Part shown: positions 35,491 through 49,154 of the stretch, one piece after another
Position numbering within the stretch: position 1 is the stretch's first letter
Layout of the letters: each line of letters begins with the position of its first letter
Source of the DNA: Eleginops maclovinus
Lineage: Eukaryota > Chordata > Actinopteri > Perciformes > Eleginopidae
Assembly: GCF_036324505.1 (NCBI RefSeq)
Contig: NC_086357.1
Span: 26,791,793-26,855,792 of the forward strand
Direction: 5' to 3'
Length of the DNA: 64,000 bases
The notes under the pieces: generated by a model
Told to the model about the DNA's origin: nothing
The model's input: the letters and a program-made list of their open reading frames with translations, nothing else
The model's database searches: none
Translations under genes and position numbers: made by a program

Positions 35491-36807
35491 TGTTGTCAGT
35501 ATAGTCCCTCTGATTTCCTCTGGAGGGAGACACATCCCAAAGCCTTGACTCACAAATCACTGTAACCCTGAACACAAACACTCTTCTAAATATACAATAT
35601 CCACATTAAAATGAGCTATTTCAACCTCCTCGAAAACAAGATCCCTTTTCTGTCATTATGCAACTGTGCAAAACACTCATGGCACTCCTCAACAGGCCTC
35701 CTTTCTTAGGCTGCTCTCCCCTCCTGCGTTTCTGACAGGATGACAGATTAGAGTTCAGATCGGAGGAGTTGAACACCGGGTCTGCAGCCCCAAGGGCACA
35801 AACATCCAGGGCTAATTCATAAATGCTTTATGACTGCCGGGGTGGAAGGATAAGGTTAAGCAGATTGTATGCAGCCGTAAATTATCCAGGCCGCTGTACC
35901 GCACCACTGGAACAACTGGTTTTTGTCTGGTTGTGTAAAAGTTTTCCCACAAAACATGACTAAGAGTGAGCCATTCTGCAAAGGATGCAAAGCGGGTCTT
36001 TTGCAGTTTGATATGTTATTCCCTTAACCATTCTGCAGTTCGGTGGTGCAGGGGTGGCATCTTTTGTTGGTATGATGCTTAAAAGCAGGTTCATCTCCAC
36101 ATATTAAACAAATGTTATGGTGTTTATAGCTCAAATGCAATCTCCAGAAGAAAATAGCCTATAAATTAACTGCATAATGGCATGTTTTATGTAAAACATT
36201 GAAATATCTTGAGCGTACTTAACCACAGACCTTATTTCAATAATACAAATCAAACACATTGATGGGTTTTTTCAACTCTTCAACAAGGAATGCTGAGTAC
36301 TGGGTTTTAGGACTCATTCATCACTCTAAAAGGTCAAAACCACAGGGTGCAGTCATTACTGTATTACTCCCACTTTCGGTATCATTTGTTTTCTCTACTT
36401 TCTTCACTAGATGCATACTTAACCCCAGTTCTCACGTCATATCTGAAAGGCATTTACACATTAAAGTGATATCTATCTCTATAACATTAAATATGAAGTA
36501 CTAAGAAAGCAAAAACTCAACTTAAAGAAGTTTGTTTCTGAAGCTTTTAACACAAAACATCTCAGTTTGATTTTATTTGATTGACATCAGCAAACAAGCA
36601 ATCACCTGTCATCAGATTCAAATGATGCTGAAAGCTGATTGGTTCCCAGGAGTGGGACATCAGTATTGTACAGCTGTAAGACCCGACCTCTTTAAACAGA
36701 GGAAAGACAGTGCTTTACATACAAATAACACAAAAATGCCATTTAGGAAATATCAAAATGTTAAAGAAAGTGCCGTGACGTGAAGTCCTAAGCCTGGTAA
36801 ATGGCCT

Positions 36808-36810
<3 letters not shown>
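35491..36810. other. Gene-free stretch
   Basis: No exon, RNA gene or mobile element recognised. Confidence 0.45.

Positions 36811-36860
<50 letters not shown>
36811..36860. repeat. (GT)25 microsatellite
   Basis: Uninterrupted TG run. Confidence 0.95.
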
Positions 36861-36862
<2 letters not shown>

Positions 36863-37953
36863 TCATGCTGACTATAGATTAAGCAAGAGGGCGACTTGTT
36901 GAAAACATCCTTAATCCTTTTTTTCTTTCCATAATTAGCAGACTACTGCACAGCGTCCCTGCAGACTGCGGTGATGAGTGATACAGACCCATTAGTGTAA
37001 AACAAAATCCAACATGAAACCGGGATTATCTGTCCGTTGTCGTATGAGTTCTGTTTTTCTACAGCTCTAGTTTTTTAACCGTACTTCTCAGTGTTCTTTT
37101 ACTGAGACAAAACCACTAAATATCTTTAAAACCCCAAAGATTTGATTTAGTTTTATAAGGAAAATGCTATACTACTGGTTCTGATTGGTTTAAATGGTTC
37201 AACTTTCACATTTTAAGATTTCCGCCATGCTTTACATGCTACACTAGGACATACAATGAGCCAAACATTGGAAATACTCCACTACTTGTTGTATTTCTTA
37301 CAGCAAAACCTCACCTGAGTGCCAATTAACGCAAGTCTGTTACACTGATGATACAGAAGCTAGCCGTAGCTACTGTTGCAGTTACAGCTGCACACATAAA
37401 AATGGCCGCCACTCCGGCCTCCTCCTGCTTTGCTTTGAATGGAAAATTACAATTCTGCTTTTATTATTCTATGCTTTGCACCAAGGAGGATCACCTTGTG
37501 TTCCAGTCAACACTGAAAACATAGATTTGATTGTTCCTTGCTTGCACGAGTAGGCTATGCATCACGTCTATTTAACGCATGAGAAACAATCCCTCTGCTT
37601 ATCAATAATGCCTTTTGAGATGTTCAACCTGGCAGCCCTTCATGCAGGCATTCCTGTTCGTGACGTGTGTGAGCTGCTCGGGCTAGTCAATGACGACTGG
37701 AGGAAGGAAACAAGGCGTTGAGGTGAGAAAAGAACCACTTTGCTTTAATCCTTTCTACCTGAAACTGCCGCCCACGCATGCAACGGCTGCTGTGATTGTG
37801 CAGAAACAGCGGGAGAGCAGCCATTCAGATACTTTGGAACACACGTTTTATTATTCAGATGGTATTCTTGGTTTACAAATGTGTGTGCATAACCTTGAGG
37901 CCCACATACTGTACACACTTTAAAGCACCACACTCATAGAAAAACAAGCCCAT

Positions 37954-37955
<2 letters not shown>

Positions 37956-37986
<31 letters not shown>
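37956..37986. repeat. (CA)n microsatellite
   Basis: Short CA run, about 125 bases before a long GT array of opposite phase. Confidence 0.9.
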
Positions 37987-37987
<1 letters not shown>

Positions 37988-38108
37988 TTTAAATCCCGTC
38001 TTTGCAGCCGTTTATGAGGTTTCTTAGAAGTAGGGATTTCTGAGACCCGGCTCTCCTAAAAATCTTTTCCTGTTTTTGTGGCTGGGGAAGTAAACAAGTC
38101 ATTGCTGG

Positions 38109-38246
<138 letters not shown>

Positions 38247-38769
38247 CCATGAATTCCTGCATCTTTACGGTTAAGAGTAGGGGATAAGCCCCTCTCATCC
38301 TTAGTCCTGGCACGGCTCCAGGTCCGGTGCCTGATGAAAAAGCAACATCAAATTCCAGGCTTTATTAGCCTCGAGCCTCAGAAACATTGGTTGAATCACA
38401 TTTGAAATGTCAGGGGCTGACGCTTCCACCCCCCCCCCCCATATAACAACAAGGCCTTTCCCCCGCTCTAAATGAGGTACGATGGGTTAATGATGGTTGC
38501 GTGCAGACGTGGCTATGCCTTCAATAATTACCTCACTGGCTTTGCCTCCAGGTGCTCAGCAGACAGCTAATGATGTACTGTCTGAGGAGAGGGGAGGGCA
38601 GCCGGTGAGGCAGGGAGACGCTTCACGAGGGGAGAGAAAGGGAGAGACGCTGCCATCGGCACTGCGACAACTCGGTGGCACAAAAACTGAACGTAACACG
38701 AACAAAAGAGACACTCAGAAAGGTTGAAAGCTCCAGTCAACAGTGGTAACCAACGTTCACTCAAGAACT

Positions 38770-38880
38770 GTTCAACTTTCAGGTACTTTTAATTTCATTT
38801 TGTTCTTAAACTCCAATACATCTCAGAGGGATCTGTTGTACTTTTTACTCAACTACATTTGTTTGATAACCTTTGGTTGA
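38770..38880. repeat. Interspersed TACTTGAGTAAAAG repeat, copy 3 (partial)
   Basis: CTCAGAGGGATCTGTTGTAC and TTTTTACTCAACTACATTTG match this family (ACTCCACTACATTTCAGAGG-type sequence). Confidence 0.5.
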
Positions 38881-38889
38881 TTAATAAAG

Positions 38890-40990
38890 GGTAAGATAAG
38901 TATTGATTGAGATAAAGAAAATCAAATCAGCTCCATCTTTACCATTTCAATCAAGGTAATGGTGCGTATCATTTGGTCGTCTATACTGGCGACACAACCC
39001 GTCTTGAGCATGCATCAGCATTGTGGCCAGAAACTGTCAGATATTGACTTTTATATTCAAACTTTTTACATCTTTTCTAACTCCATGTTTCAACTGCATG
39101 ATGGATTTTGGTCATCATGGACTAGGAGACCACTGCAGATAATTTGGACACAGGTGAAAAGCTCCTGGATGTTAAATGAGAGGAACAAGCTGACCAAACA
39201 TCCAGAGCAACTCGGTCGTACGCCCCTTCAAAACATCCAGTTAGGAGTGCCAAATAAAAAGGTCTGAAAGGTTAAAATGTCTTATTCAGCGCTTTTACAG
39301 GTTTCAGTAATTGGTTGGTTTGTTTTTGAGAGGAGACCTCCATGGATAATTTGGTTCCTGGTTAAATCCTCCTTAACGACGGACACTGAAAGAATCCTGA
39401 CTGGGAGAAGCAGACTGCAATAACGGCAATTCATTGGAGCCCCCAAGTTGCAGAAAATAACATATTAAAGGTTTTAATCAAAGTTCAGTTGCAAAGCATA
39501 AATGCCCTTTCATGCTTTGTTTGATTACCCGGTGAATGAGAGAACTTAAAACGATGATTTAGTTTGAACACAATTTTGTTCATGCAGCCAAATATGCAGA
39601 AAATGATCCTTCAGCTCCAGAAATATGACTAATGCAACAAAACTCTTTGAATTTTCACAGCAGACAGAAGCCAAATAAAAGACATCAATAAAACCAGTGC
39701 AAGAGTGTCAAAAAAAACACTGCACATTATGTAAAGGCTCAGAGACAAAACACTCCCGCAGTGTAATAAAGGTTTGAAACTATAGGAATGCAGTGATTAA
39801 AAGGAGATTTTCATTCCTGTCTGGTGACATGTTGTCACACAAACAGTGCACGTCATAGGGTAATAAAGAACTGTGAAAGAGACGGTCTGACAACTAGTTT
39901 TACACAGCTCATAAAAAAAGGGAAGGCGAAGGGAGGAATATTGGAGATAGTTCAATTTTGCATGATCTTTGTCTGTCCATTCAAACAGAATGCATAGCTG
40001 ATTAAATACCAATTTGCAAAGAGTTGCTACGGCTTTTTAAGGATCACATTATAAGTGTATGTTAAAAGACGCCATAGCAATGCATCGATTGTTAATGTGT
40101 TCCCTTGGTGTCTGTTGGCCCTCATTATGAGGTGTTTTTGAATCACACACACACACACACACCGAGGAAGATTTTATAAACCGGCGGCGTCGGAAACAAC
40201 TCTCTCTTTATTGAACCCCTGGCAGGACTCGTTCCCTGAGAGAAAAACTCCCCCAGAAAATATCAAGTTTATTTGGCTGCCTGACAGCGTCCCATTCCTC
40301 TTTGAGTCATCAATAATGGCTGAGCAAATATCCAATGTTGTGGTTACAATTAAACCCGATCCATCAAGATGTTTGCCATCTTCCTGGGAGCTGACTTCTC
40401 GCCTACAAGGAGAACAAAAGACCAGGAAGGGCGTTAACTCTGAGCTGCATGTCCAAACCAACAAATCAAACATTTGCTAACAAGAAGAGCCTTTTCTTTT
40501 TCAGTGCGTCTGCGTCTGCCGATACACCTGGCCGACAAATCTGGTCTGTGGAACAACAACGCCCTCTTCTTTTCTGGTGTCAGTGGACCTGATTAAGTGT
40601 TCATACAGGCGCCTGAGCAATGAAGTAATGGAGCAATTCATCCCCATCATTCAAATATTGGGAGCAGAGTAAAAGTTTTGCAACACTTCTTTGTCTTTTT
40701 TGAAAAAGGCTTATCGTCCCATCAGGATGTGATGAGGCTTATATCTAAGCAGCCTATACAAAGGATCCTTTGACTTTAAGTCATCTCTTGTACCTACCTT
40801 TGTGTTATTTTAATCCCCCTGTTGCTGACCATTTGCTACTACATGCTTTGGCTTTTAATCCACAGAGCAGACTGTTTACAGAGGTAAGAAACCTTAAGCA
40901 TAACAGCTAACAGTGAATCAATACAGAACATAGAAATAATAGGCGAGTATTTGCTGAGTAAACTTGCTTTGCCCTCTCACTCCTTCCAAA
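38890..40990. other. Gene-free stretch
   Basis: Only a short (CA)n at 40144-40162. No exon or RNA gene recognised. Confidence 0.45.
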
Positions 40991-40992
40991 CC

Positions 40993-41707
40993 TTAAAGGT
41001 CCCCTATTATGCAAAATGTACTTTTTGCTGTCTTTTATACAGAAATATGTCCCCGGTGTGTAAGGAGACTCCCCAAGTGTCAGAAAATACAACCCTCTCT
41101 CTTTTCCTCCTTACCCACATCTCTAAGAACGGGGGTACAAACGAGCGGATCCAGATTTGCTGCCGATATGACGTCATAACCGAAATGTGGGCTGGCTTTA
41201 CACTGAACTCCTGGCAACGTCCCGCCCACGTGACACGCCTCAACCTATCGTCCCCCATATACAGTCGAGCTGAATCCCCTCCTCAGCACCTCTGTGTGTC
41301 TGTGCAGGATGTCTGCAGGAGGGACTGAGAGTTGTTGTTTATATACAGTCTCTGTTCTATAGGTGAGCTCTGAGAAGTGTTTCAGAAATAATGCTGGATG
41401 TGGTTTGGAACATAATATGGGGTTTAATCACGACAGCGTTTAGCTGAGTTTCTCCGTTAGAAACTCTCTCTTCAGACAGAGAGATCGTGACGCTCCAAAG
41501 GGACGTGGCCAGCTTCCGCTCAGCTCAAATTTAAAGCTACAGTCACTGAATCAGCACTTCAGGAACAGGGCTGAAATAGAGGTGGATGGGGCATGCTACA
41601 ATGAGTGATCTGTTTGTTGTTTTGAGCAAAACACTTCACAGGCATGTTTTGTGTAGATATTGCCCTACAATATATTGTTCAAATAAAGCATGATAGGAGA
41701 CCTTTAA
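40993..41707. mobile_element. TTAA-flanked MITE
   Basis: TTAA occurs at both ends (40993-40996, 41704-41707). Inside it are 16-bp inverted ends AGGTCCCCTATTATGC (40997-41012) and the inverse of GCATGATAGGAGACCT (41688-41703), 14 of 16 matching. About 715 bp including the TTAA copies, no transposase frame. TTAA targets are used by piggyBac and Kolobok transposases; which one mobilised this copy is not clear. An internal CCACGTGA E-box and GACGTCA are part of the element. Confidence 0.75.
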
Positions 41708-41739
41708 ATAAACTAGTAGATATGTAGTCTCGTTCGAAT

Positions 41740-43050
41740 TTGCACATCAACCTGAGCTAACAGCCTGCCAGCTAAGCTAACGTTAGCTTGCTCATCGGAC
41801 AGGAGACAGCTGTCTAGATAGCACTTAATTTTACATTGAGTTTAAGTTTCCTGTAAATAATATGCCGTTATCTGAATGTAGTGGATGATGGATTGAAACA
41901 GATTATGCTGCAGAATCAATGTGTAAGATTTAGTATTGTGGCAAAAAATGCTAGTCAACATTAGCTTACTTTTCCAGCTAGTCCAGCTACCGTTAGCTTG
42001 CTAATCATGCAGATATTTTCTGTGGAGATAGCACATGATAATGGGTTTGAGTATTTGAGTAGATCAGCCAAATGTTACATGACTTCATTCAAGATAGGTG
42101 GTCCAGAAAGAGGACCTCAACACATCCCCCCAAATGATCTTTCTAAGTATGTTCCCCCATTTTAAAACACAACCAGACGCTCATGAGGATTTATGTACGT
42201 TTCATTCAGAGTTTGCATGAATGGTTGCATATAAACACACAATAAACACGTCTGTGATTTGTGGTAAACTGGAGATAAACAGTAGTAGGAGCACAGCTCA
42301 GGAAGGGTGAAGGATGAGAGAACAGAGCAAAACCAATTCAGTTGTTCCCTAATTAAAAGGGAATGCACCGCCACGTCGCCTTCGGTCTGAATAAGAAGAA
42401 TAGCTCAGAGGTGGGAGCACATGTGGAGGAAGAAGGGCTCTTAAAATCTGCTCCATCTCTGGACCCAGCTGTTTCCTCTTTATCAGATTCTAGATAGTGG
42501 GACAGCGGATACAAAAGGCCAGACGTTATGAGTTTTAAAATGATGGAGGCAGACCCGCTGTCAGCACAAATGCTGCTATTAAACACATGTTCCAACAAGA
42601 TGAACAGTTTCCACGAGCACACAAAAGTGTTTTTCATTCCTCCTTTATTGTCAGTGTATGAGACAATGAGCAAAGGCAGAACGTTGTCTCTTCTCGGCTG
42701 GATGTCGGCTGGATGTCCGCCATGTGCGGTGACTTTGCTCTCAACCTTGGAAATGTGTGTGAGCAATTTTTCTTTTTTCTTAATCCTCTCTTTCAATCCT
42801 GCTGTGCGCTGGCTTTGCACCGTGACCACTTAACTAATTGTGTTGTGAAAGATGTTTCGAGTGTGATGATTCAGCTTTAGTTATAAATGTTTCTAAAGCG
42901 AGGATGCAGGTTTTTCTAAAGGAAGGGCTCTCGTTTAGAAACTTTGCAGTGAGATTTTACTTAATGTAGCAGCAGGGCTTTAAGCTAAATGCTAACGTAT
43001 CTATGCTAACAATCACAAAAGAGAAACTGTTTCAAGTTAGGAAATCACAA
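41740..43050. other. Gene-free stretch
   Basis: GCTAACGTTAGCTTGCT-type stretches (41775-41795, 41990-42005) are common teleost repeat pieces. The long minus-strand frame 42829-42353 (158 codons) has no recognisable domain and is treated as chance. Confidence 0.4.
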
Positions 43051-43054
43051 GGGA

Positions 43055-43205
43055 GCCAGCCAGCTAACCAATCAGAGCAGACTGGGCTCTGGTTTCAGAC
43101 AGAGGGTGAAAAGAGGTGCTGCAGCACAGGCAGTATGAGAAACATAAAGAGCTTTTTGAACATTAAAGCATGGAGACGTGTCCCAGGAAAGACACTACAT
43201 ACCTT
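43055..43205 (+). mobile_element. MITE fragment, CAGAGCAGACTGGGCTCTGG family, copy 1
   Basis: CAGCTAACCAATCAGAGCAG, ACTGGGCTCTGGTTTCAGAC, GCTGCAGCACAGGCAGTATG and TTGAACATTAAAGCATGGAG recur at 60266-60408 (same strand) and 45805-46030 (opposite strand). Confidence 0.8.
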
Positions 43206-43209
43206 AAAT

Positions 43210-45770
43210 TGAGAACAATATGGCCCCTTGAACTGCTGATAGTTCAGTTGGAGATCAGGTCGGTTGTGAATAGAGTCTTTGGGAACAACAATTTTAGAAA
43301 AGCACTGCAGACATTTTTAATTTGCAATTCCTTACCGTCAATGTACGTCTACTAAACGTTTTGACACGATTGACATAGATTGTTAAAGGCCTAGCATCAA
43401 TGTGGGAAGGATTCTACAAACATTTCAAACATATGTATTTCCTTTTCCCTTAACCTGATGTTTTTGTTAATGTGTGTCCATTCTTTGAGACATTTTCACA
43501 GAACACACTGCATTTTTCACAGCACAAATCATGAAACTCTGAAAAATGTAATAGCAATACATCCGAAGGTTCATTTATTGGTGCATTTGGGTTTTTGTAC
43601 AGTTTTTAGTTTCCATGCAAGATATAAAATACAATTCAAAAGGTGTATTCTGCAGATATCAATGGGAAAAGCCATCTAGCTGTTTTCCTAGGTTTTCCTG
43701 TCTTTGTGTTATGCTAAGCTAAGCTAATGTCACATGGCCTTAGATTCAAGATGTATGGTAATAATATGTTAAGTCTTATCTTTGCATCTGCCTCAATGTT
43801 TACCCACTCTTTTAAATCCTGACAAGGTGTTTATGTATCAACATTTGTCAAAAGGAAAAGAAATGTAGTTGTTTTTTTGCTAACCAGCTCCCAGGAGCTC
43901 TATGTGGGTTTGGCTGAAGACACGAAATGTGACCATAGATCTCTATCTAAATAATAAGTCACAGAAACCACTATGAATGAATGTCACATAATCTGTATTC
44001 ACATAGTAAATGTACTCCATGTGATTCTTCAGACTGAAGCACTTAGTCTCAGAGTTTGAAACCTCCTTCTGTTCATATGAAATGAATAAAGTATGCTCTC
44101 AATAAATCTTACACGACATCACACTTTTGAACCTCTGGCATCATTCTTCTCCTTGAGATTACTCTGGAAATGGGGTTTGGGTTTGAGTTTGTGACGTGCA
44201 GGTTTGGAGGTCCCGGCTGCGGCTTTGGTTTTTTCCACTGGGCCTGAGGAACGGCAGGAGCTCAAGCTTTGTAGAACAGATGTTCCCGCTCAGCTCTAAA
44301 CCAAATTACGCCGCCGAGCTCACAGCCATCGGCCAGAACCGCACGGAGGCTGATTGGATGGCAAAAAGGGGGCAACAAAGACAGATCAGGCTCAATAAAG
44401 CAGCCACATCAGGAAATCTGGTCAGCCTCTGAGGACAGAAGATAAAAGGAGTATTGAAATCACTATGGAGACTTAAAGGAGAGCTGGAGGGTTTGGTCTC
44501 CGGCTGCGGGGATGCGTGTCTGTTTTCATGGGAACTTGTTTTTGATTTTGATGCTTGAAACAGTTGCGTGGTTTGTATACTCTCATTTGTTCACACAATC
44601 AAAGGTGCTGGTTTCATATGGAGGAAAGGGCTCCTTAATCCATCAATTTAAGGGTCGGAAGGGTTGGTGTGTTGGGGAAGACACCTGTCAATATCTAAGC
44701 ACTCTGTTTTAAGTCGCTTTGGATAAAGTTTCAGCTTAATGCACTGTAATGTTATTTTGGAGCTTTTATACTGCATGAAGTTGGATGTTTGCAGGTTTTC
44801 TTGGGATCTGATTGGTTGAGGAACGCATGTTTTTGCAGGTTTGGAGGGTAATGGATTGCACGTAACAAGATTACGTAATCAGGGTACAAACAAATCAGAT
44901 AACTGTTACATAAAAAAAAGAAAGGGGCGATTACTAGCAGGATTACAGTGTTGCGATACATGTAAAAAGTCATCTCTTCTTCTTTATATTTTTGATGCTT
45001 TGACGAGGTAACTGATTCAATATATATATATTTAAAAGCTCTTTAGGTTTATTTTGTAATCATTTCGGCCACCAGATAGAGTGCACTCTCTCCTGATTTA
45101 GTTCATCTAAAGATAATGTGGAGAGTATGCAGAATTTCAGTCAGCCAAGGTTTCTTTGGTTGACTGAATGGCAGCCTGCAAACCGGGTGTTAAGAAACCG
45201 AAAGTTCAATATGTGGCCTTTTGAAGTTTGCTGGAAATCAGAAAGCTCTTTCACGTTGAGATCTGGTCCCTAGTTTACAATACATTTTGACCGGACCCAA
45301 CACTATCCATAGTAGTCACTTTTAAGGAGCCTCAACTGTAAGATTAATTTCCATTATTTTCTCCTGAAGTCTTTTGAAACCATGAAAACATTTCATAAGC
45401 TTTTCAGCGTTTTTGGATGATGCATTTTTTTAGACAATCCAATTTTCTTCTGTAGCCTAAGAAGTGGAATCATTTTCTCAACCGATAAACAAAAAAAATC
45501 CTCATTCAAGGAAACTGCTTCAATTTATCACATCAAAGTCTGTTTACAGGCCTCCGGGAGTACATTGGAAATTAAATTTGACTTGTAGATTTGATAAATT
45601 GCCTCGAGTGATGACATCACTCAGCGTCTGCCAGAGCTGAAGACTGTGAGTTTGAGAGAAAGTTCAAAAATCTGGAGTTGAGGAGAGGTTTTATCTGTGT
45701 TTGAGGCTAACTGCTACTAGCATAACACACCTGATCTCCAAATGAACTATTCGCTGTTAAAGGGGAAATA
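43210..45770. other. Gene-free stretch
   Basis: No exon or RNA gene recognised. Short TATATA run near 45020. Confidence 0.45.
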
Positions 45771-45804
45771 TATTTCTCAATTTAAGATTCAAATTAGTAT
45801 GTAG

Positions 45805-46030
45805 CTTCTCTCCTGGGACATGTCTCCATGCTTTAATGTTCAAACAGCTCTTTATTGTTCTCATACTGCCTGTGCTGCAGCACCTCTTTTCACCCTCTGT
45901 CTGAAACCAGAGCCCAGTCTGCTCTGATTGGTTAGCTGGCCGGCTCTGTTGTGATTGGTCAAGCGATTGATGTCCCGCCCCTTAGCCTATCACATATGAT
46001 GTGTTGGAGCGCTAGCCAGCATTAGCACGA
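45805..46030 (-). mobile_element. MITE fragment, CAGAGCAGACTGGGCTCTGG family, copy 2 (longest)
   Basis: Reverse copy of the 43.06 and 60.27 kb elements. It extends through GATTGGTCAAGCGATTGATG and CCCGCCCCTTAGCCTATCAC to GTTGGAGCGCTAGCC, which is the part also seen at 6605-6705. It therefore links the separate fragments into one family. Confidence 0.8.
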
Positions 46031-46299
46031 GTGTTACAGAGCGATGTTTGCTATATCCTGGAAGTAATCAAAGGAGTCCAATGGAAAAAGAGTATAATGG
46101 GGTGCATTGTGGGTAATGTAGGCACCAGGTTTTAAAATGAAAGAAGTATGTGGAGAATAAAAAAGACAAGTACGTTCTCCATTGTCTGAAAGTATTATAC
46201 GAGGAGACGATATTACCCCAAAATAACCTTCAGATAACCAAACACTGACCTCAGCTTTCTTAATGGGAGCTTTCATATTGATCACCCAACAATTTGGTA

Positions 46300-47440
46300 A
46301 TTATCTTTTCATCATTTCTCAATAACGCAGCGATCGTTTGTCATTAATTTTCCTATCACGGTTTTGTAACACCATTGCTTTTCTTTTTTCCTCTTTTCTT
46401 CATCTTTGTTCTGCTGCAACATGTTTTCCCTCCCAGGGCCAAACGATGGTATCTTATGAAAACAAAGAAAACCATTTTCAGACTCATTTCAGCTTTATTA
46501 CATTAAACTGGGTATGGATTAGTAATGGAATGGATGCCGGTAACATCAAAAATAAATCATGCTGCAAAGGAAAGTAGTTAGAAACTCACTGACATTTAGA
46601 GTAATGCACTTTATGCACCGCTGTCGCACACATTCAGGTAGATGAAATGCTTACACAAACCACAGCTAACTTATCAGGCAGGAACAAAGCCCTGAAGACA
46701 ATATCACACGCTGACACCATGAGGAACTTTCTATGGTATAATCTGGTCTATGTTTTAAATGATCAATCCCTCTGCAGCAATTTAAATGAACAGGAATATA
46801 ATATTATTGTGCAAACACAAGAGCAGATGCATCGTCTAATAAGCGTTCCTTTCCTCTGGTCTTGTATGCAGTCTTCAACATTTTTCCTTTGGTGGCTGCC
46901 AGTTATCTGCATTGCACACATTCCCAATCACTGATAATGGAGACCGCTGTGTGACATCAATTACACAGACATAGCAGACATTTCGCTGGGATTACCTGAC
47001 AATGAACTCCAGTCTCAGTCTGGCCTTTGACAGGAAAAGACAGAACAAAAGAGAGTCAGAGAGACACGGGCGAAGGGGGGAGACGTGTTTGCAGTGTTTT
47101 TCAAGGGGAACAATGCTGGAATAAACATGAAGGCTGAGCCGAACAACAATCAGTATGTAACAGTATTCACACTCCGGACGCCGGGGCCTACCTATCAAGC
47201 AAAATATGGTAAATCTGCTCATGAAACATTCATGTTACAGCGAAGAATGGGACTGTCATCTAAAGCTGAAGCTGCCTTGCAAACACTTCAGGGTTCAGCG
47301 GCGGCGTCTGACAGGGTGAAGGGTTTGATTTTTCTCAGGGTCAATGACTCGAGGCTAACTCTGTAGTTGATAGGGTCAATTAAAAAAGAGATCGGAAGAG
47401 TTGGATCTGGGTTTTATTGGTCACACAGATGCTGGTGGAA
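46300..47440. other. Gene-free stretch downstream of the miRNA cluster
   Basis: No coding exon recognised. It probably contains the 3' part of the leftward miRNA primary transcript. An inverted TTTATT (AATAAA on the minus strand) lies at 47413-47418, immediately past mir-24, but may be chance. Confidence 0.4.
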
Positions 47441-47446
47441 AGTGGA

Positions 47447-47520
47447 CTTCACTCCTGTTCCTGCTGAACTGAGCCAGTTTTTTGGTAAAACACTGATACC
47501 AGTTCAGTAGGCACGGGAAG
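47447..47520 (-). ncRNA. mir24: mir-24 precursor hairpin
   Basis: Minus-strand hairpin. The 3p arm (47476-47455) is identical over 22 nt to the conserved vertebrate miR-24-3p as I remember it, with seed GGCTCAG. The 5p arm (47513-47492) reads TGCCTACTGAACTGG and onward, matching the miR-24 5p strand. The arms pair through CTGAACTG/CAGTTCAG and CCT/AGG around a 15-base loop at 47491-47477. It is third in the cluster, after mir-27 (about 1.6 kb upstream on this strand). miR-24-3p represses targets in cell-cycle, apoptosis and haematopoietic control (established). The reverse strand also folds, as at mammalian mir-24/mir-3074 loci. Confidence 0.96.
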
Positions 47521-49154
47521 GCACAGCCCGAATATCATTTTGCTTGAAAATCCAGTGTGGAGTCTGCATGAAAGGCTGTTTTTAAAACCTAACAAAAGGG
47601 ATAGTATGATCCACAAAATGTAATGTTAGACGAGTGGCAACACACAATCTCTGAGTGTCTTTTACAAAGCTAACCAGCTGCTACTGTCAAGCTTCCTGTT
47701 CTTGCATCAAATGCATAATAACAAAGTCAGAATACAACATCTTAATTATAGAAGACATAGGCAGCTGCTAAATCAGAGCCACAGACTGTTCATTTCTCTG
47801 GCTGACAAAACTAAATGTCAATCAAAGCTACTTAGCTAATTAAACTTACATTATTAAATGACTAAAACACTGCCTCGGGCTGACTAAAACAAAGGTCTTC
47901 CTCCATATGAATACATCAAGTATATTTTGTGAAACCCTAAGGCTAAGTTTCTAAAAAAGTAAACAGCATTGCATTCATTCATAACATGCAGGGGGAAAGC
48001 ATTATTGCGTTACAGTGAAGTGTTAGCTTTGGTAGTGTTAGCAGCATAGCCTTTGACAGGAAAATGTGACTTATTTAGCAATAACATTCATAACTTTAGC
48101 TTACATACTCGTTGATATCCTTAACCTGTATGTCTTTAATGTTAATGTTACAAGGACATTTCTCTGCTAGCATGTTAACTTGCCCCAAATCATAACTGCT
48201 AACGTTAGCTTAGCCTCGGCTAGCATCCACATAATGGAGAAATAAAACAGCTAGTTGTGAAAAGATGTCTATGTTTCAGATTAGCTTGCAAGACCGTTTT
48301 CTTGATCTTCTAGACATTGATCTCTCTGAAATTGCTTGATTGGATTTTCACCATTTAAACTGTATTTAAAAACATTCCCCCTCTGTTGTTGTTTTGCATT
48401 TCCAACTGTGAAGATAAAACTTACCAATCTCTCACAGTGAGGAGCTTAGACACGCTGTTGCATCTCTCTAGCTTGCGTTAGAGCAGATAAAGCACTGCTT
48501 AATCCATTTTGTTTTATTGGAGTTGTGCACTTCTGCTCAGGTTTTGGGCAACGAAAAGAGATCATACTTCCTAAATTGTGAGGATTTCTCTATAATATAT
48601 CACCTTGAGAACTGCTTAGGCTTGTGGAGAAATTAAAAGCATGCTGACTTTCTCGAGGCCAGGGGGTTATAAACGATGAACCAGGTGTATGCAGGGTTTC
48701 TTCTTGAAGTCCAGGTTTCCGTAGACATGAACTTGGCCTGCTCCAACAGGTCTGCCATTTAGCACCACATTCCTAAAAAATCACAATATAACCTGTGGCA
48801 TTTTGAAGTCCACTGTAAACGTGGGCCGAACCGTCTCACTGGAAGGCAGTCAAATGTATTCGGTATGCATGATTATTCTTGCCACATGTGTGAGGTAAGA
48901 TAAAACAGTTGTTGCTTCAGGCAGAGACGATTAAAGTACAGGTTGTCATACGTCTGGACGGCATTGCATAATGAAGACTTGTGTTTGGCCCATTTAACCG
49001 TGCATAGTTCCACGATCTTCACTCTTTCTTCTCACCTCGCTGCCTCCTTCTCCACCTAATCTCTCCCACTCCTCCCTCCTCCTTTTCTTCATATGCGAGA
49101 TCATAAAGTTCTTTCCGTTCACCGGAACAAATCCCCTCCATCGAATCAACTATT
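47521..49154 (-). other. Spacer between mir-27 and mir-24 in the presumed primary transcript
   Basis: About 1.6 kb with no coding frame or repeat boundary recognised. It is expected to be part of one leftward primary transcript. Mammalian clusters of this family have a spacer of only a few hundred bases or less here, so the region has expanded or the mammalian one contracted. Confidence 0.5.

Noticed and set aside
42353..42829. 158-codon minus-strand frame, the longest after s1pr4
   Set aside because: No recognisable domain, no splice or promoter context, composition like its non-coding surroundings.
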